DNA of 64,000 bases. It comes from Hyphomicrobiales bacterium (GTDB lineage: Bacteria; Pseudomonadota; Alphaproteobacteria; Rhizobiales; Xanthobacteraceae). Positions 36,281-48,040 of the stretch are shown piece after piece. The translations under genes were made by a program, and so were the position numbers. The stretch spans positions 124,001 through 188,000 of the forward strand of contig JAFKKG010000018.1 of assembly GCA_017305715.1 (NCBI GenBank), given 5' to 3'. Numbering within the stretch: the stretch's first letter is position 1; every line of letters starts with the position of its first letter. Under the pieces are notes generated by a model. That model made no database searches. It was not told the origin of the DNA and saw only the letters and a program-made list of their open reading frames with translations.

Positions 36281-36736
36281 TCACCCCGTGAGCGCGGCCT
36301 TCACCAGGCCGCTGGCTTTGCCAAAGTCCATCTGGCCGGCATATTTCGCCTTCAGCACGCCGATCACCTTGCCCATGTCCTTGATCCCGGCGGCGTTGGT
36401 CTCGGCGATGATAGACGCGATCGCGGCCTTGACGTCGTCCTCCGACATCTGCTTCGGCAAATAAGCGGAGATGACCGCGATCTCCTCGCGCTCCTGCGCG
36501 GCGAGTTCGGCGCGGCCGCCCTTGTCGTAGAGTTCGACGGATTCCTGGCGCTGCTTGATCATCTTCTGGAATACGCCGAGCAGCTCGGCGTCGCTGAGCG
36601 GCGGCTTGCCCTCCCCGCGTGCGGCGATGTCGGCGTTCTTGATGGTCGAATTGACCATGCGCAGCGTAGAGAGCTTGCGCTCGTCCTTGGCCCGCATCGC
36701 GTCCTTGACCGCATTGTTGATGTCGTCGCGCAGCAT
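36281..36736 (-). CDS. GatB/YqeY domain protein
   Basis: The 151-residue protein matches the stand-alone YqeY family: MLRDDINNAVKDAMRAKDERKLSTLRMV at the start, a middle helix and the C-terminal segment AETNAAGIKDMGKVIGVLKAKYAGQMD with the tail-like fold shared with GatB. It is thought to contact tRNA or assist tRNA amidation, but the role of the stand-alone form is not settled. In many bacteria it lies near rpsU, dnaG or carA; here it is 980 bases from carA, in opposite orientation. Confidence 0.9.
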   Translation of the reverse strand: MLRDDINNAVKDAMRAKDERKLSTLRMVNSTIKNADIAARGEGKPPLSDAELLGVFQKMIKQRQESVELYDKGGRAELAAQEREEIAVISAYLPKQMSEDDVKAAIASIIAETNAAGIKDMGKVIGVLKAKYAGQMDFGKASGLVKAALTG

Positions 36737-36793
36737 GTTCGTATCCTTTGGCTTCAGCGCCCTGATCTAGGCGTTTCGCGGCTCCCAAACAAC

Positions 36794-37495
36794 CTAGCTT
36801 CTGAGCCACTCGGTCAGCGCGTCCGCGGTCGCCTGCGGCTGTTCCACCTGCGACAGGTGCCCGCAATTCGGCAGCACCACCAGTTTGGCGCCGGGGATGC
36901 CGCTCGACATCTCCATCGAGAGCGAATTGGGAATGGTGTTGTCCTGGTCGCCGGTCAAAACCAGCGTCGGACATCTGATCCAGGCCAGAGCCGGGCGCGA
37001 ATCCGGACGGCCGATCACCGCCGTCTGCTGGCGGACGAACGCCTCTGGCCCGATATCGTCGCCCATATCGAGGACAAGCTGGCGCAGTTGCGCATCGCCA
37101 TGCCGCGACGGATGCACCAGTCCCGGGAACATCTCGTCGAGCACGGCATGAAAGCCGCCGCTGCCGGCGCGGGCCATCAGGCCCTGGCGGCGCGCCGTCG
37201 CTTCGGCGGTGTCGGGCCGCGCCTGGGTGTTGATCAGGGCCAGCTTCGCCACCCGCTCGGCCGCCTGCCGCATGATCTCGAAGGCGATGTAGCCGCCCAT
37301 CGAATGCCCGGCGAGCGCAAAGCGCGGCGGCGCTTCGGCCAGGATTCGCCGGGCGATCGCGCCCATATTGTCGTCGCGGATGTGGTTGGCGACCGTGACC
37401 GGCCCGAGCCGCCACAGGGCCGGCAGGACAGGCCCAAAAATCCGCGGCGATGACGCCAGGCCGGGAACGAGCAGGATCGGCATCGTATCGTCCAT
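36794..37495 (-). CDS. Alpha/beta-hydrolase fold protein
   Basis: The 233-residue protein shows the full triad: nucleophile in LAGHSMGGYIAFE (Ser about 64), Asp in LTGDQDNTIP (about 182), His in NCGHLSQVEQP (about 210). No signal peptide. Its size and lack of a large lid fit small-molecule esterases or C-C hydrolases; the substrate is unknown. It lies 57 bases upstream of the yqeY-like gene, on the same strand. Confidence 0.86.
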   Translation of the reverse strand: MDDTMPILLVPGLASSPRIFGPVLPALWRLGPVTVANHIRDDNMGAIARRILAEAPPRFALAGHSMGGYIAFEIMRQAAERVAKLALINTQARPDTAEATARRQGLMARAGSGGFHAVLDEMFPGLVHPSRHGDAQLRQLVLDMGDDIGPEAFVRQQTAVIGRPDSRPALAWIRCPTLVLTGDQDNTIPNSLSMEMSSGIPGAKLVVLPNCGHLSQVEQPQATADALTEWLRS

Positions 37496-37548
37496 GGCGG
37501 CTCCTGATGGGCGCTTTCTTCTGGGAAAATCGGGGCTAGCCTGTTGTT

Positions 37549-37602
37549 TTGACGCGTATTCCTGACGCGGCCGGTATCCGCTTCGCTCGCAAGCGCTATG
37601 GA
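37549..37602. repeat. GGAAAACCGGTATCC-type element, diverged copy 3
   Basis: GACGCGTATTCCTGACGCGGCCGGTATCCGCTTCGCTCGCAAGCGC shares the CCGGTATCC core and flanks with the copy at 21736. Confidence 0.5.
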
Positions 37603-37716
37603 CCGGAACCCCAGATTAAGACAGCGCGACGGCCTGTCAAATTTGCAGGGAAACCCATGTGAATCTGCGTTTTTTGGGGTTCACGCGGCACGGCGTGGCG
37701 ACTATGTAATGCGCTC

Positions 37717-38907
37717 ATGACAACACCTGAAAACTCGTCAGCCTGGCCGGACCTCAAACCGACCGCGCTCCTCGTGCTCGCCGATGGCACCGTGCTGGAA
37801 GGCTTTGGCCTCGGCGCGGAAGGCCAGGCGGTCGGCGAAGTCTGCTTCAACACCGCGATGACCGGTTATGAGGAGATCCTCACCGATCCATCCTATGCCG
37901 GCCAGCTCATCACCTTCACCTTCCCGCATATCGGCAACGTCGGCACCAACGACGAGGACATCGAGACGGTGAACATGGCGGCGACGCCGGGTGCGCGCGG
38001 CGTGATCCTGCGCTCCGCGATCACCGATCCGTCGAACTACCGCTCCGCCAAACATCTCGACGCTTGGCTGAAGGCGCGCGGCATCATCGGCCTTTCCGGT
38101 ATCGACACCCGCGCGTTGACCGCGCTGATCCGCTCCAAGGGCATGCCCAACGCCGTGATCGCGCACGCCAAGGACGGCAAGTTCGACCTCCATGGCCTCA
38201 AGGAAGAAGCGCGCGAATGGCCCGGCCTCGAAGGCATGGACCTGGTGCCGATGGTGACGTCGAGCCAGCGCTTCACCTGGGACGAGACGCCGTGGGGCTG
38301 GGAAAAGGGTTTTGGCCGGCAGACCGCGCCCGAGTTCAACGTGGTCGCGGTCGATTACGGCATCAAGCGCAACATCCTGCGGCTGCTCGCGGGCGAAGGC
38401 TGCAAGATCACCGTGGTGCCGGCGACGACGTCGGCCGAGGACATCCTGGCGATGAAGCCGGACGGCATATTCCTGTCCAACGGCCCCGGCGACCCCGCCG
38501 AAACCGGCAAATATGCGGTGCCGGTGATCCAGAAGCTGATCGCCTCGGGCACGCCGACCTTCGGCATCTGCCTCGGCCATCAGATGCTGGGGCTCGCCGT
38601 CGGCGCCAAGACCAAGAAGATGCACCAGGGCCATCACGGCGCCAATCATCCGGTCAAGGACGAGACCACCGGCAAGGTCGAGATCACCTCGATGAACCAC
38701 GGCTTTGCGGTCGACGAAAAGACGCTGCCGAAGGGCGCCACGCAAACCCACATCTCGCTGTTCGACGGCTCCAATTGCGGCATCCAGCTCGACGGCAAGC
38801 CGGTGTTCTCGGTGCAGTATCACCCGGAAGCCTCGCCGGGCCCGCGCGACTCGCATTATTTGTTCAAGCGGTTTGCCGATCTGATGCGGTCGAAGAAGCG
38901 GGCGTAA
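37717..38907 (+). CDS. carA: Carbamoyl-phosphate synthase small subunit
   Basis: The 396-residue protein has the CarA N-terminal domain (about 15-155, with [14 protein letters not shown]) and a C-terminal class I glutamine amidotransferase. Triad residues are C285 in FGICLGHQ, H369 and E371 in [10 protein letters not shown]. It releases ammonia from glutamine and channels it to CarB to make carbamoyl phosphate for arginine and pyrimidines. carB is not adjacent but 4.4 kb downstream, with seven genes (counting none shared) between, an arrangement seen in Bradyrhizobium. A GTCATTGCGAG palindrome follows the stop. Confidence 0.97.
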   Translation: MTTPENSSAWPDLKPTALLVLADGTVLEGFGLGAEGQAVGEVCFNTAMTGYEEILTDPSYAGQLITFTFPHIGNVGTNDEDIETVNMAATPGARGVILRSAITDPSNYRSAKHLDAWLKARGIIGLSGIDTRALTALIRSKGMPNAVIAHAKDGKFDLHGLKEEAREWPGLEGMDLVPMVTSSQRFTWDETPWGWEKGFGRQTAPEFNVVAVDYGIKRNILRLLAGEGCKITVVPATTSAEDILAMKPDGIFLSNGPGDPAETGKYAVPVIQKLIASGTPTFGICLGHQMLGLAVGAKTKKMHQGHHGANHPVKDETTGKVEITSMNHGFAVDEKTLPKGATQTHISLFDGSNCGIQLDGKPVFSVQYHPEASPGPRDSHYLFKRFADLMRSKKRA

Positions 38908-38918
38908 CGGCCGCTGCT

Positions 38919-38998
38919 GTCATTGCGAGGAACAAGGCGAGCAGGCGATCCATCCGTTCTGCCGCGCGATGGATTGCTTCGCTTCGCGCGCCATGACG
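38919..38998. repeat. GTCATTGCGAG palindromic element, copy 3
   Basis: GTCATTGCGAGGAACAAGGCGAGCAGGCGATCCAT and ATGGATTGCTTCGCTTCGCGCGCCATGAC are the two arms; the left arm is more diverged than in the other copies. Confidence 0.75.
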
Positions 38999-39081
38999 TG
39001 GAGGGAGTATCCCTCGTTAACATCCATCCATGACCGGATCGACGCCCGATCATGATGAGATATCATGTGGCGAAACGTCCG

Positions 39082-39109
39082 TTGCCGCACTATTTTCTTT
39101 ATATTATAA
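39082..39109 (+). promoter_or_regulatory. Possible sigma-70 promoter of the thioesterase gene
   Basis: TTGCCG (39082-39087) and TTATAA (39104-39109) with 16 bases between, in an AT-rich patch 28 bases upstream of ATG 39137. Fair match only. Confidence 0.4.
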
Positions 39110-39136
39110 GCGACATCTAACGCACGGGAAATTGCC

Positions 39137-39631
39137 ATGGACACTTCAGCCGGCCCCAAGGTCGAGTACGGCGTGACGCCGACCAGCGTGATGGCGTCGA
39201 TGACGGGCCTCGAATTCGTCCGCGCCATGTTCGGGGGCAAATTCCCGGCGCCGCCGATCATGCAGGGCATCGAGCCCTTTGATCAGACCGCCGAGAACGG
39301 TGTCGTGTCGTTTCACAGCGTGCCGGGCTTCCGGCACTATAACCCGATCGGCTCGGTGCATGGCGGTTATGCGGCGATCCTGCTGGATTCCGCGATGGGG
39401 CTTGCGGTCCACACCACGCTGCCGGCCGGCACCGGCTACACCACGCTGGAATTCAAGGTCTCCTTCATCAAGGGCATGAGCAAGGACACCGGTCCCGTGA
39501 AGTCGGAAGGCCGCACGCTCAGCGTCGGCCGCCGCGCCGCGACCGCGGAAGCCCGCATCACCGACAGCAAGGGCCGCCTGCTCGCGCACGCCACCACGAC
39601 CTGCCTGGTGTTCGAGCTTCCCAAGACATGA
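39137..39631 (+). CDS. PaaI-type hotdog-fold thioesterase
   Basis: The 164-residue protein has a hotdog fold with the motif GSVHGGYAAILLDSAMGLA (about residues 72-90), in which the Asp/Gly-rich helix binds the thioester, followed by LEFKVSFIKGMSKDTGPVKSEGR. PaaI-like thioesterases hydrolyse acyl-CoA intermediates, often of aromatic degradation. The substrate is not assigned. The next gene (cupin) starts 69 bases later and is probably cotranscribed. Confidence 0.88.
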   Translation: MDTSAGPKVEYGVTPTSVMASMTGLEFVRAMFGGKFPAPPIMQGIEPFDQTAENGVVSFHSVPGFRHYNPIGSVHGGYAAILLDSAMGLAVHTTLPAGTGYTTLEFKVSFIKGMSKDTGPVKSEGRTLSVGRRAATAEARITDSKGRLLAHATTTCLVFELPKT

Positions 39632-39699
39632 GCGCATGGGAACACGGGGCGCTGACAGCGGTTGATTCCCTGCGTAAGCTTTCGCGTGGGAGAACGATC

Positions 39700-40221
39700 A
39701 TGTCCGTCGTCAGCGCAAAACTTCAGCCGCTCAGCTTCGACTTCGCCGATGACGGCCTGGTGCCGAACAGCAGGATGCCGCTCCTCGTCTACATGCGCGC
39801 GGTCGATGTCGCCAACGACCAGCCCGAAAAGACCATCGAGGGGCTGTTCGGCGCCAACGGCTGGGGCGCGACGTGGCGCAACGGCATCTATGATTACCTG
39901 CACTACCACGCCACCGTGCACGAGGTGCTCGGCATCGCGCGTGGCAACGCCGTCGTGCGGTTCGGCGGCGACAATGGCGCGACGCTCGCCATCGCCGCCG
40001 GCGACGTCGCGATCCTGCCCGCGGGCACCGGGCATCAATGCCTGTCGTCCAGCGACGATTTCTCCGTCGTCGGCGCCTATCCGCCCGGCCCGCCGGTCGA
40101 GATCACGCGCGCGACGCCGGAGAACCACGCCAAGGCATTGAAGACGATTCCGAATGTAAAACTGCCGAAGACCGACCCGGTCATGGGCGCGGATGGACCG
40201 CTGCTGAAATTATGGAAGTAA
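39700..40221 (+). CDS. Cupin-domain protein
   Basis: The 173-residue protein has one cupin barrel: motif 1 in YDYLHYHATVHEVLGIARGNAVV (two His and a Glu as metal ligands) and motif 2 in AGDVAILPAGTGHQCL. The C-terminal tail (KTIPNVKLPKTDPVMGADGPL) is typical of a Bradyrhizobium cupin family. Binding of a divalent metal is likely; function unknown. ATG 39700 has GTGGGAG in front. It lies between the thioesterase and the enolase-superfamily enzyme, which may form a small catabolic operon. Confidence 0.85.
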   Translation: MSVVSAKLQPLSFDFADDGLVPNSRMPLLVYMRAVDVANDQPEKTIEGLFGANGWGATWRNGIYDYLHYHATVHEVLGIARGNAVVRFGGDNGATLAIAAGDVAILPAGTGHQCLSSSDDFSVVGAYPPGPPVEITRATPENHAKALKTIPNVKLPKTDPVMGADGPLLKLWK

Positions 40222-40310
40222 CGCGCTGGATCAGCGCCGCCATTGTGTGTTTGACTTTCCCGGCCCGAGATCAGGCGAACATGATCCGGAGAGAAAAAGG
40301 GAAATGCCCG

Positions 40311-41408
40311 ATGACTTCCAAATCAGACATGACCATCCGTGACATCAGCGTAACGATGCTGCGCCTGCCCTGGGCCGACGATCCCTGGCTGAAAGGCGCA
40401 GCCCTTGGCGCGACGCGCGACATCCTGGTCTGCGAGGTCGAGACATCGGGCGGCATCACCGGCATGGGCTATCTGTTCGTGTTCCGCCCGGGAATGGCGT
40501 CCATCGCGGCTTGTCTCGACGAGTGCATCATCCCGCGCGTCAAGGGCAAGGACGCCACCGCGATCGAGGCGATCTGGCGCGATCTGTGGACGGCGACGAT
40601 GACCTATGGCCGCGGCGGCATCGCCGCGATGGCGATGTCGGCGATCGACATCGCGCTGTGGGATGCGGTGGGCAAGCGCGCCGGGCTGCCGCTGCACCGG
40701 CTGTGGGGCCACTATCGCTCGGAAATCCCGGTCTACGGCTCGGGCTGCTTCCGCGGCGCCGGCGGCGACGGCATGATCGAGAAGGCGCTGCATTTCGTCA
40801 AACAGGGCTACAAGGCGATCAAGATGCAGGTCGCGCACGTCCACACGCCGGCGCAGGATCTCGACAATGTGCGTCGCATGCGCGAGGCGCTCGGGCCCGA
40901 CATCGACATCATGATCGACGTCAATATGGGCTGGAGCGCCGATGTCGCGATCGAGATGGGCCGCAAGTTCGAGAAGTACGACATCTACTGGCTGGAGGAG
41001 CCGGTGCCGGCCGACGATTTTGCCGGCTACCAGCGGATCGCGGCAGCCCTAGACATGCGCGTGGTCGGCGGCGAGACCCATTTCACGCGCTACGATCTGC
41101 GGCCGTTCTTCATCAATCCCTGCCTGCCGATCCTGCAGCCCGATCCGATGCGCGGCGGCATGACGGATTTGCGCAAGATTGCCGCGTTAGCGGACACTTG
41201 GGGGATCACCATCGCGCCGCATCTGTTTCCGGAGCTGAACGTCCACCTGCTGGCCTCGATCCCGAACGGGATCTGGTGCGAAAATATGGGGCTGATCGAC
41301 GACCTCTGGGTCGATCCGCCGCAAATCGCGGGCGGCATGATCACGGCCCCGGAGCGGCCCGGTCACGGGCTGCAGTTCAAGGAAGAGGTGATGAAGTTCA
41401 GGATTTAG
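40311..41408 (+). CDS. Mandelate racemase/muconate-lactonizing (enolase superfamily) enzyme
   Basis: The 365-residue protein has the N-terminal capping domain (about 1-125) and a C-terminal barrel with a Lys pair position AIKMQ (about 165), metal ligands Asp in IMIDVNMGW (about 197), Glu in WLEEPVP (about 223) and Glu in GGETHF (about 248), and the His of TIAPHLFPEL (about 300). These residues fit the mandelate-racemase subgroup: proton abstraction next to a carboxylate. The likely substrate is a sugar acid or related hydroxy acid. ATG 40311 is favoured by AAGGG upstream; ATG 40281 is possible. Confidence 0.9.
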   Translation: MTSKSDMTIRDISVTMLRLPWADDPWLKGAALGATRDILVCEVETSGGITGMGYLFVFRPGMASIAACLDECIIPRVKGKDATAIEAIWRDLWTATMTYGRGGIAAMAMSAIDIALWDAVGKRAGLPLHRLWGHYRSEIPVYGSGCFRGAGGDGMIEKALHFVKQGYKAIKMQVAHVHTPAQDLDNVRRMREALGPDIDIMIDVNMGWSADVAIEMGRKFEKYDIYWLEEPVPADDFAGYQRIAAALDMRVVGGETHFTRYDLRPFFINPCLPILQPDPMRGGMTDLRKIAALADTWGITIAPHLFPELNVHLLASIPNGIWCENMGLIDDLWVDPPQIAGGMITAPERPGHGLQFKEEVMKFRI

Positions 41409-41409
41409 T

Positions 41410-41563
41410 TCTTCCCTTCTCCCTTTGCGGGAGAAGGTGGCGCGAAGCGCCGGATGAGGGGTTCTATCCTCATCGCAAAGTGTACGTGAGGAGAGAACCC
41501 CTCACCCGGCCGCGAGGCTACACCTCGCGGCCACCCTCTCCCACAAGGGGAGAGGGTGAAAAA
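41410..41563. repeat. Long inverted-repeat intergenic element (CTCCC..GGGAG type)
   Basis: CTTCTCCCTTTGCGGGAGAAGGTGGCGCGAAGCGCCGG at the left end is answered by CCGGCCGCGAGG..CACCCTCTCCCACAAGGGGAGAGGGTG at the right end, with an inner inverted pair GAGGGGTTCT/AGAACCCCTC. It fills the gap between two converging genes and resembles 11655-11765. Confidence 0.8.
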
Positions 41564-41576
41564 GAGGTGCACCTAC

Positions 41577-42107
41577 CTACGCCGCGTTGCTGCCTTCCTG
41601 GCGGCTGGCTTCGAACAGAAACCATGTCCGGCGCTCGGTCTCGTCAATGAAGAGTTCGAGCAGACCGGCGGTGCCGGAATCCTCGTGGTCGTCGGCGAGC
41701 TTGTGGGCTTTGCGCATCGCAGCCGCGACATGCTTGTTGTCTTCCATCAGCTCGCGCAGCATTTCGCGCGGCGGAACATAGGCCTCGTTGTTGTCCTGGA
41801 TGGTCTGCAACTTGGAAATTTCGCCGATCGAGTGCAGCGTGGTGCCGCCGAGCTTGCGCACCCGTTCCGCGAGCTGGTCGGTGGTCGCAAAGATCGCGTC
41901 CGACTGCTCGTCCAGCATCAAATGATAGTCACGGAATTGCCGGCCCGAGACGTGCCAGTGGAAATTCTTGGTCTTCATGTAGAGCGCGAAGGCGTCGGCC
42001 AGCAGCACATTGAGCGAGGCCGAAATCTTGTCGACGGCGGCCTGCGGCAGGTCGGTCGGGGTATCGAGCTCGGGGGACACTTTTGCGGGTTTGGTGGCTT
42101 TGCTCAC
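41577..42107 (-). CDS. dps: Dps-family ferritin-like DNA-protection protein
   Basis: The 176-residue protein is a four-helix Dps: KTKNFHWHVSG with ferroxidase His50, then H62 and D66 in YHLMLDEQSD and E81 in QLAER, followed by DNKHVAAAMRKAHKLADDHEDSGTAGLLELFIDETERRTWFL. Dodecamers oxidise and store iron with hydrogen peroxide, and some bind DNA through Lys-rich N-termini; residues 2-12 here contain SKATKPAK. The GTG at 42107 is chosen because AGGAAGG stands six bases before it; an in-frame ATG at 42152 would lack a ribosome site. Divergent from the methyltransferase gene. Confidence 0.92.
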   Translation of the reverse strand: MSKATKPAKVSPELDTPTDLPQAAVDKISASLNVLLADAFALYMKTKNFHWHVSGRQFRDYHLMLDEQSDAIFATTDQLAERVRKLGGTTLHSIGEISKLQTIQDNNEAYVPPREMLRELMEDNKHVAAAMRKAHKLADDHEDSGTAGLLELFIDETERRTWFLFEASRQEGSNAA

Positions 42108-42230
42108 GTTGAACCTTCCTGTTAGGAACCGGACACCGGCGGCAATGGACATTGGCCGTCGAACACCCTAACGCATCACCTTCCCGGCAGTTCCTATGCC
42201 GGAACCCCTGTTCTTGCCGGATACCGCCCG

Positions 42231-42929
42231 ATGGACGAATGGATCGACTATTACGATTCAACGCATACGATCTATGCCAGCAAGCTGCATCGCGACCTGC
42301 ATTTCCAGATCATCGCGCGCGACATTATCGGCTACATCCCATCACCAAATGCGGTCGTGCTGGACTATGCCTGCGGAGAAGCGCTGTCGGCGGCCAAGGT
42401 GGCGGACGCCTGCGCAAAACTCTACCTCGCCGAACCCGCGCCCGGCGTGCGTGGCCGGCTGATCGCGCGCTTTGCGCCGAATACGAAAATCCGTGTCCGT
42501 TCGCTCGATGAACTGCGGAATATGGCCGAGCAATCGGTCGATCTCGTCGTCATGAATTCGGTGGCGCAATACATGACGCCGCAAGAACTGGATTTCGCCT
42601 TCGCCGTCGTTCGCCGGCTGCTGAAGCCAGGCGGACTGCTGGTGCTGGGCGATATCCTGCGGCCCGAGGTCGGCATGGGGCGAGACGTGCTGGCGCTGCT
42701 GAAATTCGCCAGCTCCCACGGCTTCCTGACCGACGCCCTATACGGCCTCGCCTCGACCGCGCTGTCGGATTACCGGCAATTGCGCACCCGCGTCGGCCTG
42801 CAGCGCTATAGCGAAAGCGAGATGATCGACAAACTCGGCCGCGCCGGCTTTGCCGCCTCGCGGGCCCAGCACAATATCGGGCACAATCCCTGGCGCATGA
42901 CCTTCCTGGCGCGCCCTCTGGTTCCGTAA
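42231..42929 (+). CDS. Class I SAM-dependent methyltransferase
   Basis: The 232-residue protein has the SAM-binding motif I VVLDYACGEALSA (about residues 42-54; DYACGE is the Gly loop), motif LYLAEPA after strand 2, VDLVVMNSVAQYM (motif post II) and LLKPGGLLVLGDIL (motif III). The N-terminus MDEWIDYYDSTHTIYASKLH is typical of small-molecule methyltransferases. Substrate unknown. It is divergent from dps and 97 bases upstream of the tRNA-like element. Confidence 0.85.
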   Translation: MDEWIDYYDSTHTIYASKLHRDLHFQIIARDIIGYIPSPNAVVLDYACGEALSAAKVADACAKLYLAEPAPGVRGRLIARFAPNTKIRVRSLDELRNMAEQSVDLVVMNSVAQYMTPQELDFAFAVVRRLLKPGGLLVLGDILRPEVGMGRDVLALLKFASSHGFLTDALYGLASTALSDYRQLRTRVGLQRYSESEMIDKLGRAGFAASRAQHNIGHNPWRMTFLARPLVP

Positions 42930-43025
42930 CACCCTTCTTGCGGCGCCCTTCCGGATGACCCTGCCGGTTAGGGTTAATAGGCAGCAAGCATGGCTCACCG
43001 TCCCGTGATCGGTAATGATCGCCTT

Positions 43026-43101
43026 GGCCCGGTGGCGGAAGCGATAACGCGAGAACGGTGCATCGTTCTTTATCCTGGTTCAAATCCAGGCCGGGCCTCC
43101 A
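43026..43101 (+). tRNA. tRNA-Cys-like element with unusual anticodon and D arms
   Basis: A 76-base unit has a perfect 7-bp acceptor (GGCCCGG with CCGGGCC), U8-G9, discriminator T73, encoded CCA, and a perfect T arm CCTGG-TTCAAAT-CCAGG. T73 and a central GCA fit tRNA-Cys. The anticodon arm is odd: AGAAC/GTTCT leaves an 8-base loop (GGTGCATC), or pairing one more G-C leaves a 6-base loop, and the variable region is 4 bases. The D arm has a 3-bp stem and lacks the G18G19 pair. So it is a diverged or decayed tRNA-Cys, or a tRNA mimic; a working elongator is doubtful. It lies upstream of the carB leader. Confidence 0.5.
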
Positions 43102-43184
43102 CGCTTCGCCCTGGCGTAGCTGGGCGCAGCCAAAGCGAAGACGGACCGGGCCGGGCCACCACTACGGCCGGCAAGCCCAAAATT

Positions 43185-43287
43185 CCCGCAAAATCCCCGT
43201 TGATGGCCCTTTTTCGGGGTTTCGCGGGTGCGGAATCTGGTCTAAAGACCACCCGCGCGCGAGGGTAACCCGCGCTCTTGGCTTAGG
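43185..43287 (+). promoter_or_regulatory. carB leader with mutually exclusive hairpins (candidate attenuator)
   Basis: CCCGCAAAATCCCCG (43185-43199) can pair with CGGGGTTTCGCGGG (43215-43228). The segment CGCGGGTG (43223-43230), part of that stem, can instead pair with CACCCGCG (43250-43257). A later arm GCGCGCGAGGGTAACCCGCGC lies before a strong terminator (43288-43317). Competing stems followed by a terminator 27 bases before the carB start are the layout of transcription attenuation. Pairing is by eye only; the signal that would decide between forms is unknown. Confidence 0.5.
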
Positions 43288-43317
43288 GGACGCGCAGCAT
43301 GCGCGCCCTTTTTTTGT
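43288..43317 (+). terminator. Intrinsic terminator between the leader and carB
   Basis: GGG-A-CGCGCA, a GCA loop and TGCGCG-CCC form a long GC stem followed by seven T. It ends 26 bases before the carB ATG, so it must either end an upstream transcript or act as an attenuator for carB. Confidence 0.85.
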
Positions 43318-43343
43318 GCCCAAAATCCAGTCCGCGAGACCTG

Positions 43344-46808
<3,465 letters not shown>

Positions 46809-47026
46809 TCGTTCACCGGGCCAGATTGCCCGCTAAACGATTGGCAACAAAGCCGGTATGGCTGGAACCCACCGCTCGTTGGTATGTTGGTTCGGCCCCT
46901 GACGGGGCCGAAAGTTAATAGGCTGGCAGGCTCGCGTTTGGGCCCGCTCAGTCCCGAATCGAAATCGAAGAGAGTGCTTCGTGCGCGCAACTCCTTAGCG
47001 GCTCGCACGGGCCAAGGACGGAAGAG

Positions 47027-47503
47027 ATGATGGAAAAGGTTCCGATGACCGCCGGCGGCTACGCCGCCCTCGAGGTCGAGTTGAAGAAGCGCCAGTCCGA
47101 GGACCGGCCGCGCATCATCGAGCATATCGCCGAGGCGCGTTCGCATGGCGACCTTTCGGAGAACGCGGAATATCACGCCGCCAAGGAAGAGCAGTCGCAC
47201 AATGAAGGCCGCATCGCCGAGATCGAAGACAAGCTCGCGCGCGCCGACATCATCGACATCTCGAAGCTCTCCGGCGACACCATCATGTTCGGCGCCACCG
47301 TGACGCTGGTCGACGAGGACACCGAGAAGAAGGCGGTGTGGCAGATCGTCGGCGAGCCCGAAGCCGACGCCAAGAAGGGCCGCATCTCGATCACCTCGCC
47401 GCTGGCGCGCGCGTTGATCGGCAAGAAGAAGGGCACGACGGTGGAGGTCATGGCGCCCGGCGGGGCCAAGGCCTACGAGATTACCAAGGTCGAGTGGCGT
47501 TAG
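47027..47503 (+). CDS. greA: Transcription elongation factor GreA
   Basis: The 158-residue protein has the N-terminal coiled coil (about 5-75) with the tip region [20 protein letters not shown], whose acidic residues enter the polymerase channel, and the C-terminal FKBP-like domain (about 80-158) with [25 protein letters not shown]. It rescues back-tracked polymerase by stimulating transcript cleavage. GGAAGAG precedes tandem ATGATG; either can start. A hairpin TTCGGCCCC-TGAC-GGGGCCGAA lies 115 bases upstream (46891-46912) in the gap after carB. Confidence 0.95.
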   Translation: MMEKVPMTAGGYAALEVELKKRQSEDRPRIIEHIAEARSHGDLSENAEYHAAKEEQSHNEGRIAEIEDKLARADIIDISKLSGDTIMFGATVTLVDEDTEKKAVWQIVGEPEADAKKGRISITSPLARALIGKKKGTTVEVMAPGGAKAYEITKVEWR

Positions 47504-47585
47504 GCTGAAAGCAGTCTTGCCCCGGCGGGCATCGCCCGCCGGTTGCGGACCAGGACGTGCGTTGATCCCGATCGAGGAGAACGAC

Positions 47586-47855
47586 ATGCGGCCAGATCGC
47601 CATCTCGTTGCCCGCCTCGCTTTCGCCCTGACGATCGTCATCGCCGGCTATGACGCCGCCGTTGCGGCCGACCTTCCGGTTCCGCCGCGCGTCGTGCCGA
47701 AGAATGTCTCGGTGCAATCAGGCCCGCCACATTGCAGCCGATGGACCGACGATTGCGTCAACTGCACGCGCGGCACCGGCGGCGCCTCGCCGACCTGCTC
47801 CAACATCGGCTTTGCCTGTCAGCCCAAGTCCATCCGCTGCCTCGACGCGCGATAG
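47586..47855 (+). CDS. Exported cysteine-rich small protein, 89 aa
   Basis: A signal peptide (about 1-28, ending AAVAAD) is followed by a short Pro-rich linker and a cysteine-rich tail with seven Cys (CSRWTDDCVNC, TCSN, FACQ, IRCLD). Disulphide-stabilised periplasmic or secreted protein; function unknown. The ATG at 47586 has GAGGAG seven bases before it. It lies 82 bases after greA. Cys spacing does not match a known metal-binding motif. Confidence 0.7.
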   Translation: MRPDRHLVARLAFALTIVIAGYDAAVAADLPVPPRVVPKNVSVQSGPPHCSRWTDDCVNCTRGTGGASPTCSNIGFACQPKSIRCLDAR

Positions 47856-48040
47856 CGGCAGAAGGCCGCAGTGGAAGTCACCTTGAAGTAACCGCGCGCG
47901 CGATGCGGCAAACACTTTGCGCGCCGCATTATTCCTTTTGCTGCTCCGCAAAACGTCATCGAATTGTGAGCCCCGCGCGCTTTTCCTCGACGCCGCTACA
48001 CGATACCAATCGTACCTCGATCCAAACCTGGGGGACTCTC

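Noticed and set aside
43070-43252. Minus-strand frame ending RPGFEPG just left of carB
   Set aside because: The RPGFEPG end is the antisense translation of the tRNA-like T arm, a common annotation artefact.
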